Assembly (NCBI RefSeq): GCF_034424525.1
Contig: NZ_CP139979.1
Span: 3,931,001 to 3,995,000, forward strand
Reading direction: 5' to 3'
DNA length: 64,000 nt
Source: Sphingobium yanoikuyae
GTDB lineage: Bacteria > Pseudomonadota > Alphaproteobacteria > Sphingomonadales > Sphingomonadaceae
The notes under the pieces were generated by a model. It had not been told where the DNA came from. It saw only the letters and a list, made by a program, of their open reading frames with translations, and ran no database searches. Positions within the stretch are counted from its first letter, which is position 1, and every line of letters begins with the position of its first letter. Shown here one piece after another: positions 50,132 through 58,387 of this stretch. Position numbers and translations under genes: made by a program.

Positions 50132-50623
50132 TCAGGCGCCGCGGGCGGCTTCGAACAGGAACCAGGCGCGCTGTTCGGCCTGGTCGGTCCAGTCGTCGAC
50201 AATGCCTTCGGTCGCATTGTCGCCTGCCTCGGTCGCGGCGGCCTTCACCGCGCGGAAGGTTTCGACCAGCGCCAGATTGTCGTCGCGCAGTTCCTTGAGC
50301 ATGTCGGCCGGGCTGACGAAATCGGCGTCATTGTCCTTCACGCTCTGGTGACGGGCGACGTCGCCGATCGAGCGCAGCGTGGTGTTGCCGGTCTTGCGCA
50401 CGCGCTCGGCGATCAGGTCGGTCACGCCCAGAATCTCGGTCGCCTGCTCGTCGAACATCAGATGATAGTCGCGGAAATGCGGGCCGGAGACGTGCCAGTG
50501 GAAATTCTTGGTCTTGAGATAGAGGGCAAAGCTGTCGGCCAGGGCGCCGTTCAGCGCCTCTGCGACCGACTTGGTGGCATTGCTCTTGAGGTCGGTGGGC
50601 GTCTTGAGATCGGGGGCGGTCAT
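50132..50623 (-). CDS. dps: Dps-family DNA-protection ferritin
   Basis: The 163-residue protein has the Dps ferroxidase motif FHWHVSGPHFRDYHLMFDEQ (His, His, Asp and Glu ligands at the dimer interface) and LPLDKLxD-like helices with RSIGDVARHQSVKDNDADFV. Dps forms dodecamers that store iron and protect DNA. AGGAGGA precedes the ATG at 50623; the in-frame extension to 50680 lacks a site. Confidence 0.94.
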   Translation of the reverse strand: MTAPDLKTPTDLKSNATKSVAEALNGALADSFALYLKTKNFHWHVSGPHFRDYHLMFDEQATEILGVTDLIAERVRKTGNTTLRSIGDVARHQSVKDNDADFVSPADMLKELRDDNLALVETFRAVKAAATEAGDNATEGIVDDWTDQAEQRAWFLFEAARGA

Positions 50624-50745
50624 GCATTGTCCTCCTGTTGGGGCGGAATTGATTTCGGACATATAATGATTGTCCGTCAATAAGGTGCCCCCGCAAGTGG
50701 GAAATCTTTGGGCAATTTATCGGTCAGGCTGATGAAGGGAATCGA

Positions 50746-51312
50746 TCAGAGCCGCCCGATCGCGCTCATCGCCATGCCCGCACCCGCCAATATGGCGATG
50801 CCGCCGCCGACCAGCCGAATCGCGCGCACCGGCAGCACGGAGAGGAACCGGTCGCGCATCAGGATCACCGGCACGCTGGCGGCGATCACGCCGATCGCGC
50901 CGCCGATCGCGGCCAGCGCCGGGTCGGCCGTGCGGGTGGCGATGCCCAGGATCAGGAATTGCGGGCCGTCGCCAAAGCCGAGGATGAAGACGCCGAGCGC
51001 AGTGGTGAGGAACGGCCCGATGCGCCAGTCGTCGAGCGTGTCGGGCATCTTCACCGGCCAGAGCAGGCCGACGCCCAGGAACAGCAGCGACAGCGCCATG
51101 AACAGGAGGCGCGCGTCATGGCCGAGCATCGGCCCGATCCAGGCGCCCGCTGCCGCGGAAAGGGCAGCATTGGCGATGGCGGCAACGGCGACGCCGGCGA
51201 TGATCGCCCCGTCACGCTGGTAACGATGGGCGAGCGCCAGCACAAGCAACTGCCCCTTGTCGCCGATTTCCCCGAACAGGCAGCCCAGCAGGGCGATCAA
51301 CAAGGCGTCCAT
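50746..51312 (-). CDS. TMEM165/GDT1 (UPF0016) family transporter
   Basis: The 188-residue, six-helix protein has the first family motif as [20 protein letters not shown] (E-x-G-D-K) in helix 1. The second copy, [18 protein letters not shown], lacks the motif Glu (E-x-G-D becomes G-F-G-D). GDT1/MneA proteins move Mn2+ or Ca2+. The degenerate second motif is a departure from the classical symmetric pair but may be normal for this subgroup. Confidence 0.85.
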   Translation of the reverse strand: MDALLIALLGCLFGEIGDKGQLLVLALAHRYQRDGAIIAGVAVAAIANAALSAAAGAWIGPMLGHDARLLFMALSLLFLGVGLLWPVKMPDTLDDWRIGPFLTTALGVFILGFGDGPQFLILGIATRTADPALAAIGGAIGVIAASVPVILMRDRFLSVLPVRAIRLVGGGIAILAGAGMAMSAIGRL

Positions 51313-51323
51313 TCCAAATCCCG

Positions 51324-51647
51324 TCAGGCGTGCAGGCGATGCACCGTAGCGGGCGCGGCGGCCGGCGGCAAAATATTGTCGAGCGGCGGCAGTTCGTCGG
51401 CGATCGCGTCCCGCATCCGGTCGAGATAGGAGAGGACGACCGAATCGAGCCCGTCGAGCGAGAGGACCGACTGGAGCGTGGCGGCCAGGTCGCCGACGCT
51501 ATCGACGCGGAAGGCGCGCGCGATATGGCGGATCTGGTCGACCTCGTCATGCAGGCGCGGCACCGACACATGGCCGCGCTGGGCGGCGAGTCCGTCGACC
51601 CGCCGCAGCAGGTCCGCCAGAATCGCCAGTTTCGGATCATGTCGCAT
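51324..51647 (-). CDS. Small helical protein of unknown function
   Basis: The 107-residue protein is mainly helical ([60 protein letters not shown]) with no signal or membrane segment and no recognised family. GGGAG lies 8 bases before the ATG at 51647; in-frame extension to 51686 is less likely. It precedes the GDT1-like gene on the same strand by 11 bp, so probably co-transcribed. Confidence 0.65.
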   Translation of the reverse strand: MRHDPKLAILADLLRRVDGLAAQRGHVSVPRLHDEVDQIRHIARAFRVDSVGDLAATLQSVLSLDGLDSVVLSYLDRMRDAIADELPPLDNILPPAAAPATVHRLHA

Positions 51648-51848
51648 GGAGCCATCTCCCTTCATCCGTGCCCCGCCTGGCAGCATGCGCGCATAGGGTT
51701 AAAGGGCCGTAAAGCCTGTTGCACAGCCTCCATTGGGCGCGCGAGCCTTGACATCGGGGCGAATCTGCCCCAAGGGGCACCGCTGAAACGGGGCGGTCCG
51801 ACAGGGCCGCTTTTCTTTTTACGCTATTTCAAGACCAGGGACCAAGCC

Positions 51849-52016
51849 ATGGCCAAGCCGGCAACTGTCAAGATCCGCCTCGTCAGCACGGCTGACACTG
51901 GCTTCTTCTACGTCACCAAGAAGAACCCGCGCACCACGACCGAAAAGCTGAGCTTCAGCAAGTATGACCCGGTCGTGCGCAAGCATGTCGAGTTCAAGGA
52001 AGCCAAGATCAAGTAA
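51849..52016 (+). CDS. rpmG: 50S ribosomal protein L33
   Basis: The 55-residue protein is [20 protein letters not shown] followed by [20 protein letters not shown] and a basic end, unmistakably bacterial L33. It lacks the CxxC zinc pairs, so it is the zinc-independent (C-minus) form. A terminator follows 45 bp later. Confidence 0.96.
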   Translation: MAKPATVKIRLVSTADTGFFYVTKKNPRTTTEKLSFSKYDPVVRKHVEFKEAKIK

Positions 52017-52060
52017 GCCGCAGCGGGCTTCGCGCCCGCGCGCCTGATCTTTCGGCACCG

Positions 52061-52095
52061 AAAAAGGCCCGTCCCTGTTGGGAGCGGGCCTTTTC
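52061..52095 (+). terminator. Intrinsic terminator after rpmG
   Basis: AAAAGGCCCG (52062-52071) and CGGGCCTTTT (52085-52094) form a perfect 10-bp stem with the U tract included; it also faces the end of the phoX gene. Confidence 0.8.
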
Positions 52096-52151
52096 CTGTT
52101 GGCATTCGCGCCGGAGAGGCCCCCGATCCGAAGATCGGGAGCCCGATGTCG

Positions 52152-54038
52152 TCAGTTGCCGACCGGCTGGCCGTCGGTACGACGCACCACGATGGTCGAG
52201 GAGCGCGGCTGCTGCCCCGCCACCGGCCAGTTGCCGGTCGGATGCTGGATGTTGATGAAGAAGTTCTTGAGGTCCGGCGTATAGGCGATGCCGGTGATCT
52301 CACAGCCCGCCGGGCCGACCAGGAAGCGCTTCGACTGTTTGCTGGTCTGGTCGATATAATACATCGAATTATTGCCGAAGGCGCCGGTCATGTTGGTGGC
52401 AGCACCGTTCAGCGTGCCGGCATTGCCGGTCAGATTATGGTCGGTCTGGACCCACAGGCGCCCCTGGGGATCGATGCGGATGCCATCGGGGCTGGAGAAA
52501 TAGTCGCCGCTGATATTGCCCTTGAGATTATCCTCCGCGAGCGCGGGGTTGCCCGCCAGCAGGAAGATTTCCCAGGTGAAGGCGGTCGCCAGCGGCGAGT
52601 CGCCATTTTCGCGGAACTTGAGGATATGGCCATGCAGGTTGGTCACGCGCGGATCGGGCGCATCGGTGACGCGGCGGCCGCTATTGTTGGTCAGCGTGAC
52701 GAAGATCGCCTGCTTGTTGGGCGCAACCGTGATCCATTCCGGACGGTCCATGATGGTACCGCCAGCGACGCGGGCGGCCGACTGGGTGTTGACCAGCACA
52801 TCGGCCTGGTTGGTGAAATTGACCGTCGTCGGGGTCGGCGGCGTGGTCGACTGGCTGACATTGCCCGGATCCTGGGCACCCGCGACCAGACCATTTTGAC
52901 CCTGGACCAGCGGACGCCATTCGCCCGTGCCGTCGGCATTGAAGCGCGCGACATAGAGGGTGCCATAATCGAGCAGGTCGGTGTTGGCGGCACGGTTGCT
53001 GCTGCTGAAGGCACGGTCCGGCACGAACTTGTAGACGCAGCCCGGCGTCGAATCGTCACCCATGTAGAAGGCGACGCGGTTGTTGGCGTCGGTCATGTGG
53101 GCGACATTTTCATGGCTGAAACGGCCGAGCGCGGTGCGCTTGGTCGCGGGGGCAAGTTCCTGGAACGGGTCAATCTCGACCACCCAGCCATAGCTGGTGT
53201 TGGGCTGGGTCGGATCGAGATAGTTGTTCGTCGTTTCCTCGCAGGTGAGGTAGGTGCCCCAGGGGGTGCGACCCGACGAGCAGTTGTTGAGCATGCCGCG
53301 GATCGTGCCGGGCAGGACGCCCGCAGCAGGGCCGCCGACGCGATAGTCGGTGTTGCCGCTGTAGCGCTTGTTATATTTCGAGCCGGCCTTGACCGCGAAC
53401 TTGCCGTCCGTGCCCTTGGTCACTTCGACCACGGCGATGCCGACGGCCGAGAGCGCGATCGCCTTCTGATCGGCGGTGGCGGTCGATGCGTTATAGCTGC
53501 CGCTGGAGAAGAGGATATTATAGTCGGGCAGTTCGAAGTTGATCGCGAGCAGGCCGCCGCTGTTGGCGTCGGTGCCGGTCAGTTCGAAATATTCCATGCC
53601 GTCATGATTGCCGCCGGCCCAGGCCGCGGTCTGGCTGACGCTGGTCGGGAAGGTGCCGTTGGCAAAGGCGGTGCCGGCTTCGACCAGATCGCCGGCCTTG
53701 AGCAGCACATCGACAGTATAGCCCGACGGCACGGTCACGGTGTCGTTGGTGTTGATCGCGACCGAGGTGAAGTTGATGCCATAGCTGGGCGTCGGAGTCG
53801 GCGTGGGGGTGGGCGTCGGCGTCGGCGTGGGTGCCGGCGTGCTGTCGTCGTCATCATCGTCGCAGGCGGCGAGCGCGCCGAGCATCGGCAGCACGGACAG
53901 GCCCAGCAGGCCGTTCTTCAGGACGGAGCGGCGGCCCGGATTGGCCGCGACGATGGCTTCCAGGCTATCTTCGCCCGAAACAATCTTGGGCTGCGCATCG
54001 CGGAAGGCCGCGCGCGCCTCGTCGGTCAGATGAGACAT
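52152..54038 (-). CDS. PhoX-family (DUF839) phosphatase-like Tat lipoprotein
   Basis: The 628-residue protein carries a late twin-arginine signal (RRSVLK, Arg36-Arg37), then GLLGLSVLPMLGALAAC with a lipobox Cys59. A run of six Asp and a Thr-Pro repeat linker (residues about 67-84) follow. The rest matches the PhoX beta-propeller: GVLPGTIRGMLNNCSSGRTP, WGTYLTCEETTNNYLDPTQP, and SPDGIRIDPQGRLWVQTDHN near the end. PhoX phosphatases use a Ca/Fe cluster. It may be a phosphatase or an inactive relative. Confidence 0.9.
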   Translation of the reverse strand: MSHLTDEARAAFRDAQPKIVSGEDSLEAIVAANPGRRSVLKNGLLGLSVLPMLGALAACDDDDDDSTPAPTPTPTPTPTPTPTPSYGINFTSVAINTNDTVTVPSGYTVDVLLKAGDLVEAGTAFANGTFPTSVSQTAAWAGGNHDGMEYFELTGTDANSGGLLAINFELPDYNILFSSGSYNASTATADQKAIALSAVGIAVVEVTKGTDGKFAVKAGSKYNKRYSGNTDYRVGGPAAGVLPGTIRGMLNNCSSGRTPWGTYLTCEETTNNYLDPTQPNTSYGWVVEIDPFQELAPATKRTALGRFSHENVAHMTDANNRVAFYMGDDSTPGCVYKFVPDRAFSSSNRAANTDLLDYGTLYVARFNADGTGEWRPLVQGQNGLVAGAQDPGNVSQSTTPPTPTTVNFTNQADVLVNTQSAARVAGGTIMDRPEWITVAPNKQAIFVTLTNNSGRRVTDAPDPRVTNLHGHILKFRENGDSPLATAFTWEIFLLAGNPALAEDNLKGNISGDYFSSPDGIRIDPQGRLWVQTDHNLTGNAGTLNGAATNMTGAFGNNSMYYIDQTSKQSKRFLVGPAGCEITGIAYTPDLKNFFINIQHPTGNWPVAGQQPRSSTIVVRRTDGQPVGN

Positions 54039-54187
54039 GATAAAATACCCCTGTGCATCCGAGCGTCGGCATGACCGCCGCGCCCTTGGCGCGCATGACG
54101 TGACAGAGGAGGATGACGCGCAAACTGCGCTATGATGTCAGAGCAGCGACCGAATGATGACGCATCAGTGACGCTGTTGCCGGTGGG

Positions 54188-54550
54188 TTACAGCAGCGCG
54201 TTCACCTGCTCCACGAACCGCAGGACCGAAATCGGCTTGGACACATAGGCGTCGGCGCCGGCGGCGCGGATGCGGTCCTCATCGCCCTTCCCGGCATAGG
54301 CGGTGACCGCCATGATCGGCACCGCCGACAGGCTGTCATCGCCCTTGAGCGACACGATCAGGTCATAGCCGCTGACATGGGGCAGATGGATGTCGGTGAT
54401 GACCAGGTCCGGCGCGAACTCGCGCGCCTGCGCCAGCACGTCGCGGCCGTCGCGCAGCGGCAGCACGTCATGCCCGTGCGCGCGCAGCAGGTCGCAAAAA
54501 AGTTTCAGATTGAGTTCGTTGTCCTCGACAACGAGCACGCGCTTTGCCAC
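54188..54550 (-). CDS. divK: Single-domain response regulator, DivK-like
   Basis: The 120-residue CheY-fold receiver has the acidic pocket Glu9-Asp10, phospho-acceptor Asp53 in DLVITDIHLP, Thr83 and Lys105 in VSKPIS. KRVLVVEDNELNLKLFCDLL and the closing KGDEDRIRAAGADAYVSKPI match Caulobacter DivK, a cell-cycle regulator that controls DivJ/PleC/DivL. Divergent DUF3572 gene next door is typical of divK loci. Confidence 0.9.
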   Translation of the reverse strand: MAKRVLVVEDNELNLKLFCDLLRAHGHDVLPLRDGRDVLAQAREFAPDLVITDIHLPHVSGYDLIVSLKGDDSLSAVPIMAVTAYAGKGDEDRIRAAGADAYVSKPISVLRFVEQVNALL

Positions 54551-54618
54551 GAGTCACCCGCGTTCCAGAGAAGCCCCTTGGTGCGCGCCTATAGCCGCCC
54601 ATTCCGCGAGAGCCAATC

Positions 54619-54906
54619 ATGCGACCCGAGACCCAGAATGGCAAGCCGGATAGCGCCGCCGATGCCGAAATTTTGGCATTGATGGCAATGGGATGGACGC
54701 TGATCGATGGTCGCAGGGCCGATCGGCTGCTGGCGCTGACCGGACTGGATGCCGATGCGCTGCGCGCAGGCGTCGGCAATCGCGCGATCCTGGCCGCGGT
54801 GCTGGCCTTTCTGGCCGACCATGAACCCGATCTGGTTGCCTGTGCCGAGGCGATCGACAGCAGCCCGGCGGCCCTGATCGCCGCGAAGGAGAATCTGAGC
54901 CGATGA
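54619..54906 (+). CDS. DUF3572-family protein
   Basis: The 95-residue helical protein (AADAEILALMAMGWTLIDG, LLALTGLDADALRAGVGNRA, VLAFLADHEPDLVACAEAID) matches DUF3572, small proteins found beside divK in alphaproteobacteria; function unknown. Its stop overlaps the following HAD gene in ATGA, starting a five-gene overlapped operon. Confidence 0.88.
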   Translation: MRPETQNGKPDSAADAEILALMAMGWTLIDGRRADRLLALTGLDADALRAGVGNRAILAAVLAFLADHEPDLVACAEAIDSSPAALIAAKENLSR

Positions 54907-55559
54907 GCCGTCCGCTGATCATCACCGACTGCGACGAGGTATTGCTGCACATGGTCGTGCCGTTCCGCCACTGGCTGGACGAGACGCATGACGTGCATTT
55001 CGACATGCGCGAACAGGGTTTTGCCGAGGCGCTGCGCCACAAGAACAGCGGCATCCCGCTGGAACGCGAACTGGTGTGGGAATTGCTGATCGCCTTTTTC
55101 GATACCGAAATGGCGCGCCAGACCCCGATCAGCGGCGCGGTCGAGGCGCTGCACGGGCTGGCACAGATCGCCGACATCGAGGTGCTGACCAATATCGGCG
55201 AGCGCCACCACCAGCTGCGCATCAAGCAGCTCGCAAGCCATGGCCTGCACCTGCCGGTCCACTGGAACCATGGCGGCAAGGGGCGCAAGCTGGCCAATAT
55301 CCTGGCCGAGCGCCAGCCGAGCTGCGCCCTGTTCATCGACGATCTGGGCGAGCATCATGCGTCGGTCGCGCGTCATGCGCCCGATGTGTGGCGGCTGCAC
55401 ATGGTCGGCGAGCCCGAGATCGCCGGCGACATCCCGGTCGCGGACAAGGCCCATGCCCGGATCGACGATTGGGCCAGCGCCGAAAAATGGATCATCGCCC
55501 GCCTGGCCGAAGGGCCGGCACCCGCTATTTCAACGCCCCTGAATGGAGCCATTGCATGA
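54903..55559 (+). CDS. HAD-family hydrolase
   Basis: The 218-residue protein has the HAD motif I as IITDCDEVL (Asp9, Asp11), motif II-like VLTNIGERHHQL, Lys in NHGGKGRKLANIL and motif IV FIDDLGEHHASV with paired Asp. It is a probable small-molecule phosphatase of unknown substrate. It overlaps both neighbours by 4 bp. Confidence 0.87.
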   Translation: MSRPLIITDCDEVLLHMVVPFRHWLDETHDVHFDMREQGFAEALRHKNSGIPLERELVWELLIAFFDTEMARQTPISGAVEALHGLAQIADIEVLTNIGERHHQLRIKQLASHGLHLPVHWNHGGKGRKLANILAERQPSCALFIDDLGEHHASVARHAPDVWRLHMVGEPEIAGDIPVADKAHARIDDWASAEKWIIARLAEGPAPAISTPLNGAIA

Positions 55560-56023
55560 GCATCGACGCCCGCCTTGCCGAACTAGGCATCACCCTGCCC
55601 GCCGCCGCCGCGCCGGTCGCCGCCTATGTGCCGGCGGTCGAGGTGAACGGCCTGCTGCATATTTCCGGCCAGATCGCGCTGAAGGACGGGCAGTTGATGA
55701 CCGGCCGCCTGGGCGAAGACCGCGACCTCGATTATGGCGTCGAAGCCGCGCGCGCCTGTGGCCTGAACCTCATCGCCCAGATGAAGGCGGCGCTGGGCGG
55801 CGACCTCGACCGGGTCGAGCGGATCGTCAAGCTGGGCGCCTTCATCGCCAGCGCGCCGGGCTTCACCGACCAGCCCAAGATCGCCAATGGCGCGTCGGAA
55901 CTGATGGTCGCGGTGTTCGGCGAAGCCGGCAAGCATGCCCGCAGCGCCGTCGGCGTACCGGTGCTGCCGCTGGGCGCCGCCGTCGAGATCGACGCGATCG
56001 TGCAGGTTCGCCCCGCTGCATAA
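55556..56023 (+). CDS. RidA-family (YjgF-like) protein
   Basis: The 155-residue protein has AYVPAVEVNGLLHISGQIAL, a RidA_YjgF-like core LIAQMKAALGGDLDRVERIV and KHARSAVGVPVLPLGAAVEI. The catalytic Arg of RidA deaminases appears in the ARSAVGV segment (one of several YjgF subgroups with length about 155). It probably removes reactive enamines/imines. Overlaps the HAD gene by 4 bp and the next gene by a few bases. Confidence 0.9.
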   Translation: MSIDARLAELGITLPAAAAPVAAYVPAVEVNGLLHISGQIALKDGQLMTGRLGEDRDLDYGVEAARACGLNLIAQMKAALGGDLDRVERIVKLGAFIASAPGFTDQPKIANGASELMVAVFGEAGKHARSAVGVPVLPLGAAVEIDAIVQVRPAA

Positions 56024-56723
56024 GCGGCCCGACTGGCTGACCGCCCGCCCCTTCGCCCATCGCGGGCTGCATCGGACGGGCATCAGCGAAAATGGCATGG
56101 CGGCGTTCGATGCCGCCATCGCCAGGGGACTGGGCATCGAATGTGATGTCCGGCTGAGCCGGGACGGCCGGCCCTTCGTCTTTCATGACGCCAGCCTGAT
56201 GCGGATGGCCGGGCAAGCGGGCGCCATGGCGGATCGCGATGCGACAGAGCTGGACGCGCTGCGCCTGCCCGATGGCGGCGCGATCCCGCGCCTAACCGCA
56301 CTGCTGGACGCCTGTATCGCGACGCCGCTGCTGATCGAGATAAAGGTCGAGGGACGCGATGTCGCGCCGATCTGCGCTGCGGTGGCAAGGGCGCTCGACG
56401 GCCGCGACCAGCCGGTGGCGGTGATGTCGTTCAACCCGCTGGCGATGCGCTGGTTTGCGCGACATCGGCCGGACATGGTGCGCGGGCTGGTGAGCAGCAG
56501 CCAGAACAAGGGGCGGCTGCGCGCGCTTTTCGACCGCACCCTTGCACTTTGGCTGGCCAATCCCGATTTTCTGGCCTGTGATATCCGTGACTTGCCCTTC
56601 CGCTTCGCCGCTGCCGCCCGTCGCCGGGGACTGCCGGTGTTGAGCTGGACGGTGCGCAGCGCGGCGCAGCGGACGATCGCTGCGGCCCATGTCGACCAGA
56701 TCATCTTCGAGGGACCAGCATGA
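56016..56723 (+). CDS. Glycerophosphodiester phosphodiesterase; start codon unclear (CTG?)
   Basis: The protein of about 235 residues has FAHRGLHRTGISENGMAAFD, the GDPD active-site start (His-Arg and Glu), ECDVRLSRDGRPFVFHDASL, LLIEIKVEG and a closing VLSWTV with the YTVNxx-like segment. It hydrolyses glycerophosphodiesters to glycerol 3-phosphate. No ATG, GTG or TTG lies between the RidA end and the conserved HRG motif; CTG at 56016 overlaps the RidA stop. The only upstream ATG in frame (55935) lies deep in RidA. The start is therefore uncertain, the identity is not. Confidence 0.88.
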   Translation: MHKRPDWLTARPFAHRGLHRTGISENGMAAFDAAIARGLGIECDVRLSRDGRPFVFHDASLMRMAGQAGAMADRDATELDALRLPDGGAIPRLTALLDACIATPLLIEIKVEGRDVAPICAAVARALDGRDQPVAVMSFNPLAMRWFARHRPDMVRGLVSSSQNKGRLRALFDRTLALWLANPDFLACDIRDLPFRFAAAARRRGLPVLSWTVRSAAQRTIAAAHVDQIIFEGPA

Positions 56724-57853
56724 GCGAATTTGTCGCGCGCATCGCCGGTGGCGTCGCCGACCTGCCCAGGGCGCAATGGGATGCCTGTGCCGGCAGCGCC
56801 AATCCGTTCGTCAGCTGGGATTTCCTGACCGCGCTGGAACGGTCTGGAAGCGTCGGGCCGGGCACCGGATGGCAACCCTTGCCGATCGTCATCGACGGGC
56901 CGGACGGGACGATCGCGGCGGCCGCGCCGCTCTATGCCAAGACCCACAGCCAGGGCGAATATGTGTTCGACCATGGCTGGGCCGATGCCTGGGAACGGGC
57001 GGGCGGCCAATATTATCCGAAAATACAGATCGCCGCCCCCTTCTCCCCCGTGCCCGGCCCCCGATTGCTGCTGCGCGATTCGACGCTGGGGCCGGCGCTG
57101 ATCGCGGGAATCGAGACTTTGGTCGAGCGCAACGCGCTGTCATCGGCGCATGCGACCTTCGTCGATCCCGAGCAGATCGCCCTGTTCGAGGCGGCGGGCT
57201 GGCTGATTCGCGAGGACAGCCAGTTCCATTGGCATAACAAGGGCTATGCCGGATTCGAGGATTTCCTGGCCGAGCTGTCGAGCGAGAAACGCAAGAATAT
57301 CCGCAAGGAAAGGCGGCGTGCGGTCGAGGGGCTGGAGATCGTCCACCTGACCGGGCGCGACCTGACCGAGGCGCATTGGGACATATTCTGGGATTTCTAT
57401 CAGGATACCGGCGCGCGCAAATGGGGCAGGCCCTATCTGACCCGGTCCTTCTTCTCGATCCTGGGCGAGACGATGGCGGACAAGATATTGCTGATGCTGG
57501 CGCTGCGCGACGGACAGGCGATTGCAGGCGCGCTGAACCTGATCGGCGAAGACACGCTCTATGGCCGCTATTGGGGATGCCGCGAGGACGTGCCCAACCT
57601 GCATTTCGAACTATGCTATTATCAGGCGATCGATGCGGCGATCGCGCGCGGGCTCGACCGGGTCGAGGCGGGCGCGCAGGGCGGCCACAAGCTGGCGCGC
57701 GGCTATGCGCCGCAACCCACCTATTCGGCGCATCATATTCCCAATGCGGGCTTTCGCCGGGCGGTGGCGGGGTTCCTCGACGCCGAGCGGGAGGAAGTGC
57801 AGCGCGACCGTATGTGGCTCAATGAAAGAACGCCCTTCCGCAAGGAAGGCTGA
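56720..57853 (+). CDS. GNAT/FemAB-like acyltransferase (DUF482, peptidoglycan-type)
   Basis: The 377-residue protein matches DUF482/COG3146: NPFVSWDFLTALERSG near the start, PLYAKTHSQGEYVFDHGWAD, LSSEKRKNIRKERR basic segment, and GDTLYGRYWGCRED-type core with HFELCYYQAIDAAIARGLDR and GARGGHK-like EAGAQGGHKLARGYAPQPTY. The family has a double GNAT fold like FemX/LPG_synthase; substrate is unknown. It overlaps the preceding gene by 4 bp and abuts the convergent Sel1 gene with no gap (TGATCA serves both stops). Confidence 0.88.
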   Translation: MSEFVARIAGGVADLPRAQWDACAGSANPFVSWDFLTALERSGSVGPGTGWQPLPIVIDGPDGTIAAAAPLYAKTHSQGEYVFDHGWADAWERAGGQYYPKIQIAAPFSPVPGPRLLLRDSTLGPALIAGIETLVERNALSSAHATFVDPEQIALFEAAGWLIREDSQFHWHNKGYAGFEDFLAELSSEKRKNIRKERRRAVEGLEIVHLTGRDLTEAHWDIFWDFYQDTGARKWGRPYLTRSFFSILGETMADKILLMLALRDGQAIAGALNLIGEDTLYGRYWGCREDVPNLHFELCYYQAIDAAIARGLDRVEAGAQGGHKLARGYAPQPTYSAHHIPNAGFRRAVAGFLDAEREEVQRDRMWLNERTPFRKEG

Positions 57854-58150
57854 TCAGGCGGCGCGGACTTCGGTCGCGACGATCCAGGCACGGGCCTGGC
57901 GCTGGGCCTCGGCAATCTCGCGCGCGGTCATTTCCTCGGCGATTTCGGCGCGCATGCTCTGGCCGGCTTCGCTGCCGCCACGGGCCGCAAGGTTGAACCA
58001 TTTATGCGCCTCGACCAGGTCGATCGGCATGCCCCCGGTGCCGCAGCTATAGGCGACGCCCAGTTCGAAACAGGCCTCTGCCGAGCCGTGGGCCGCACCG
58101 GCCAGACGACTATCCATCAAAAACTGCGCACTTTTGAGACTATTTGCCAT
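57854..58150 (-). CDS. Short Sel1-repeat-type protein
   Basis: The 98-residue protein contains one Sel1/TPR-like unit, SAEACFELGVAYSCGTGGMP and DLVEAHKWFNLAARGGSEAG, plus a helical tail rich in Ala/Glu. Single-unit Sel1 proteins may be adaptors. Its stop codon overlaps head-on with the acyltransferase stop. The 237 bp upstream to the MFS gene are AT-richer and hold its promoter region. Confidence 0.82.
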   Translation of the reverse strand: MANSLKSAQFLMDSRLAGAAHGSAEACFELGVAYSCGTGGMPIDLVEAHKWFNLAARGGSEAGQSMRAEIAEEMTAREIAEAQRQARAWIVATEVRAA

Positions 58151-58387
58151 GATCTTCCCCTGTATCCCTAACCCAATGTTCCAACCTTTGGTTTGCGAGT
58201 GGGGGCAGAATGCCCGGCAGGCCGTAAAAAATGGTTAACGGCAAAATCGGCATATTTGCGCAGTTTGCCCGAAGCGGCTGGATGCGGCAGGGTTAATGCC
58301 CGGTGGGCGACGACAGGCGGGCGATGAGGGGCGGAAATAAGCGCGTTGGGGCTGGCGCCGCCGGGCGATTGTCCGCATAGGCCAGTG

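Noticed and set aside
53796..53850. Short tandem GTCGGCGTGGG-like DNA repeats, considered as a CRISPR or regulatory repeat
   Set aside because: They encode the Thr-Pro linker of the PhoX-type lipoprotein; units are too short, lack spacers and stay in frame.
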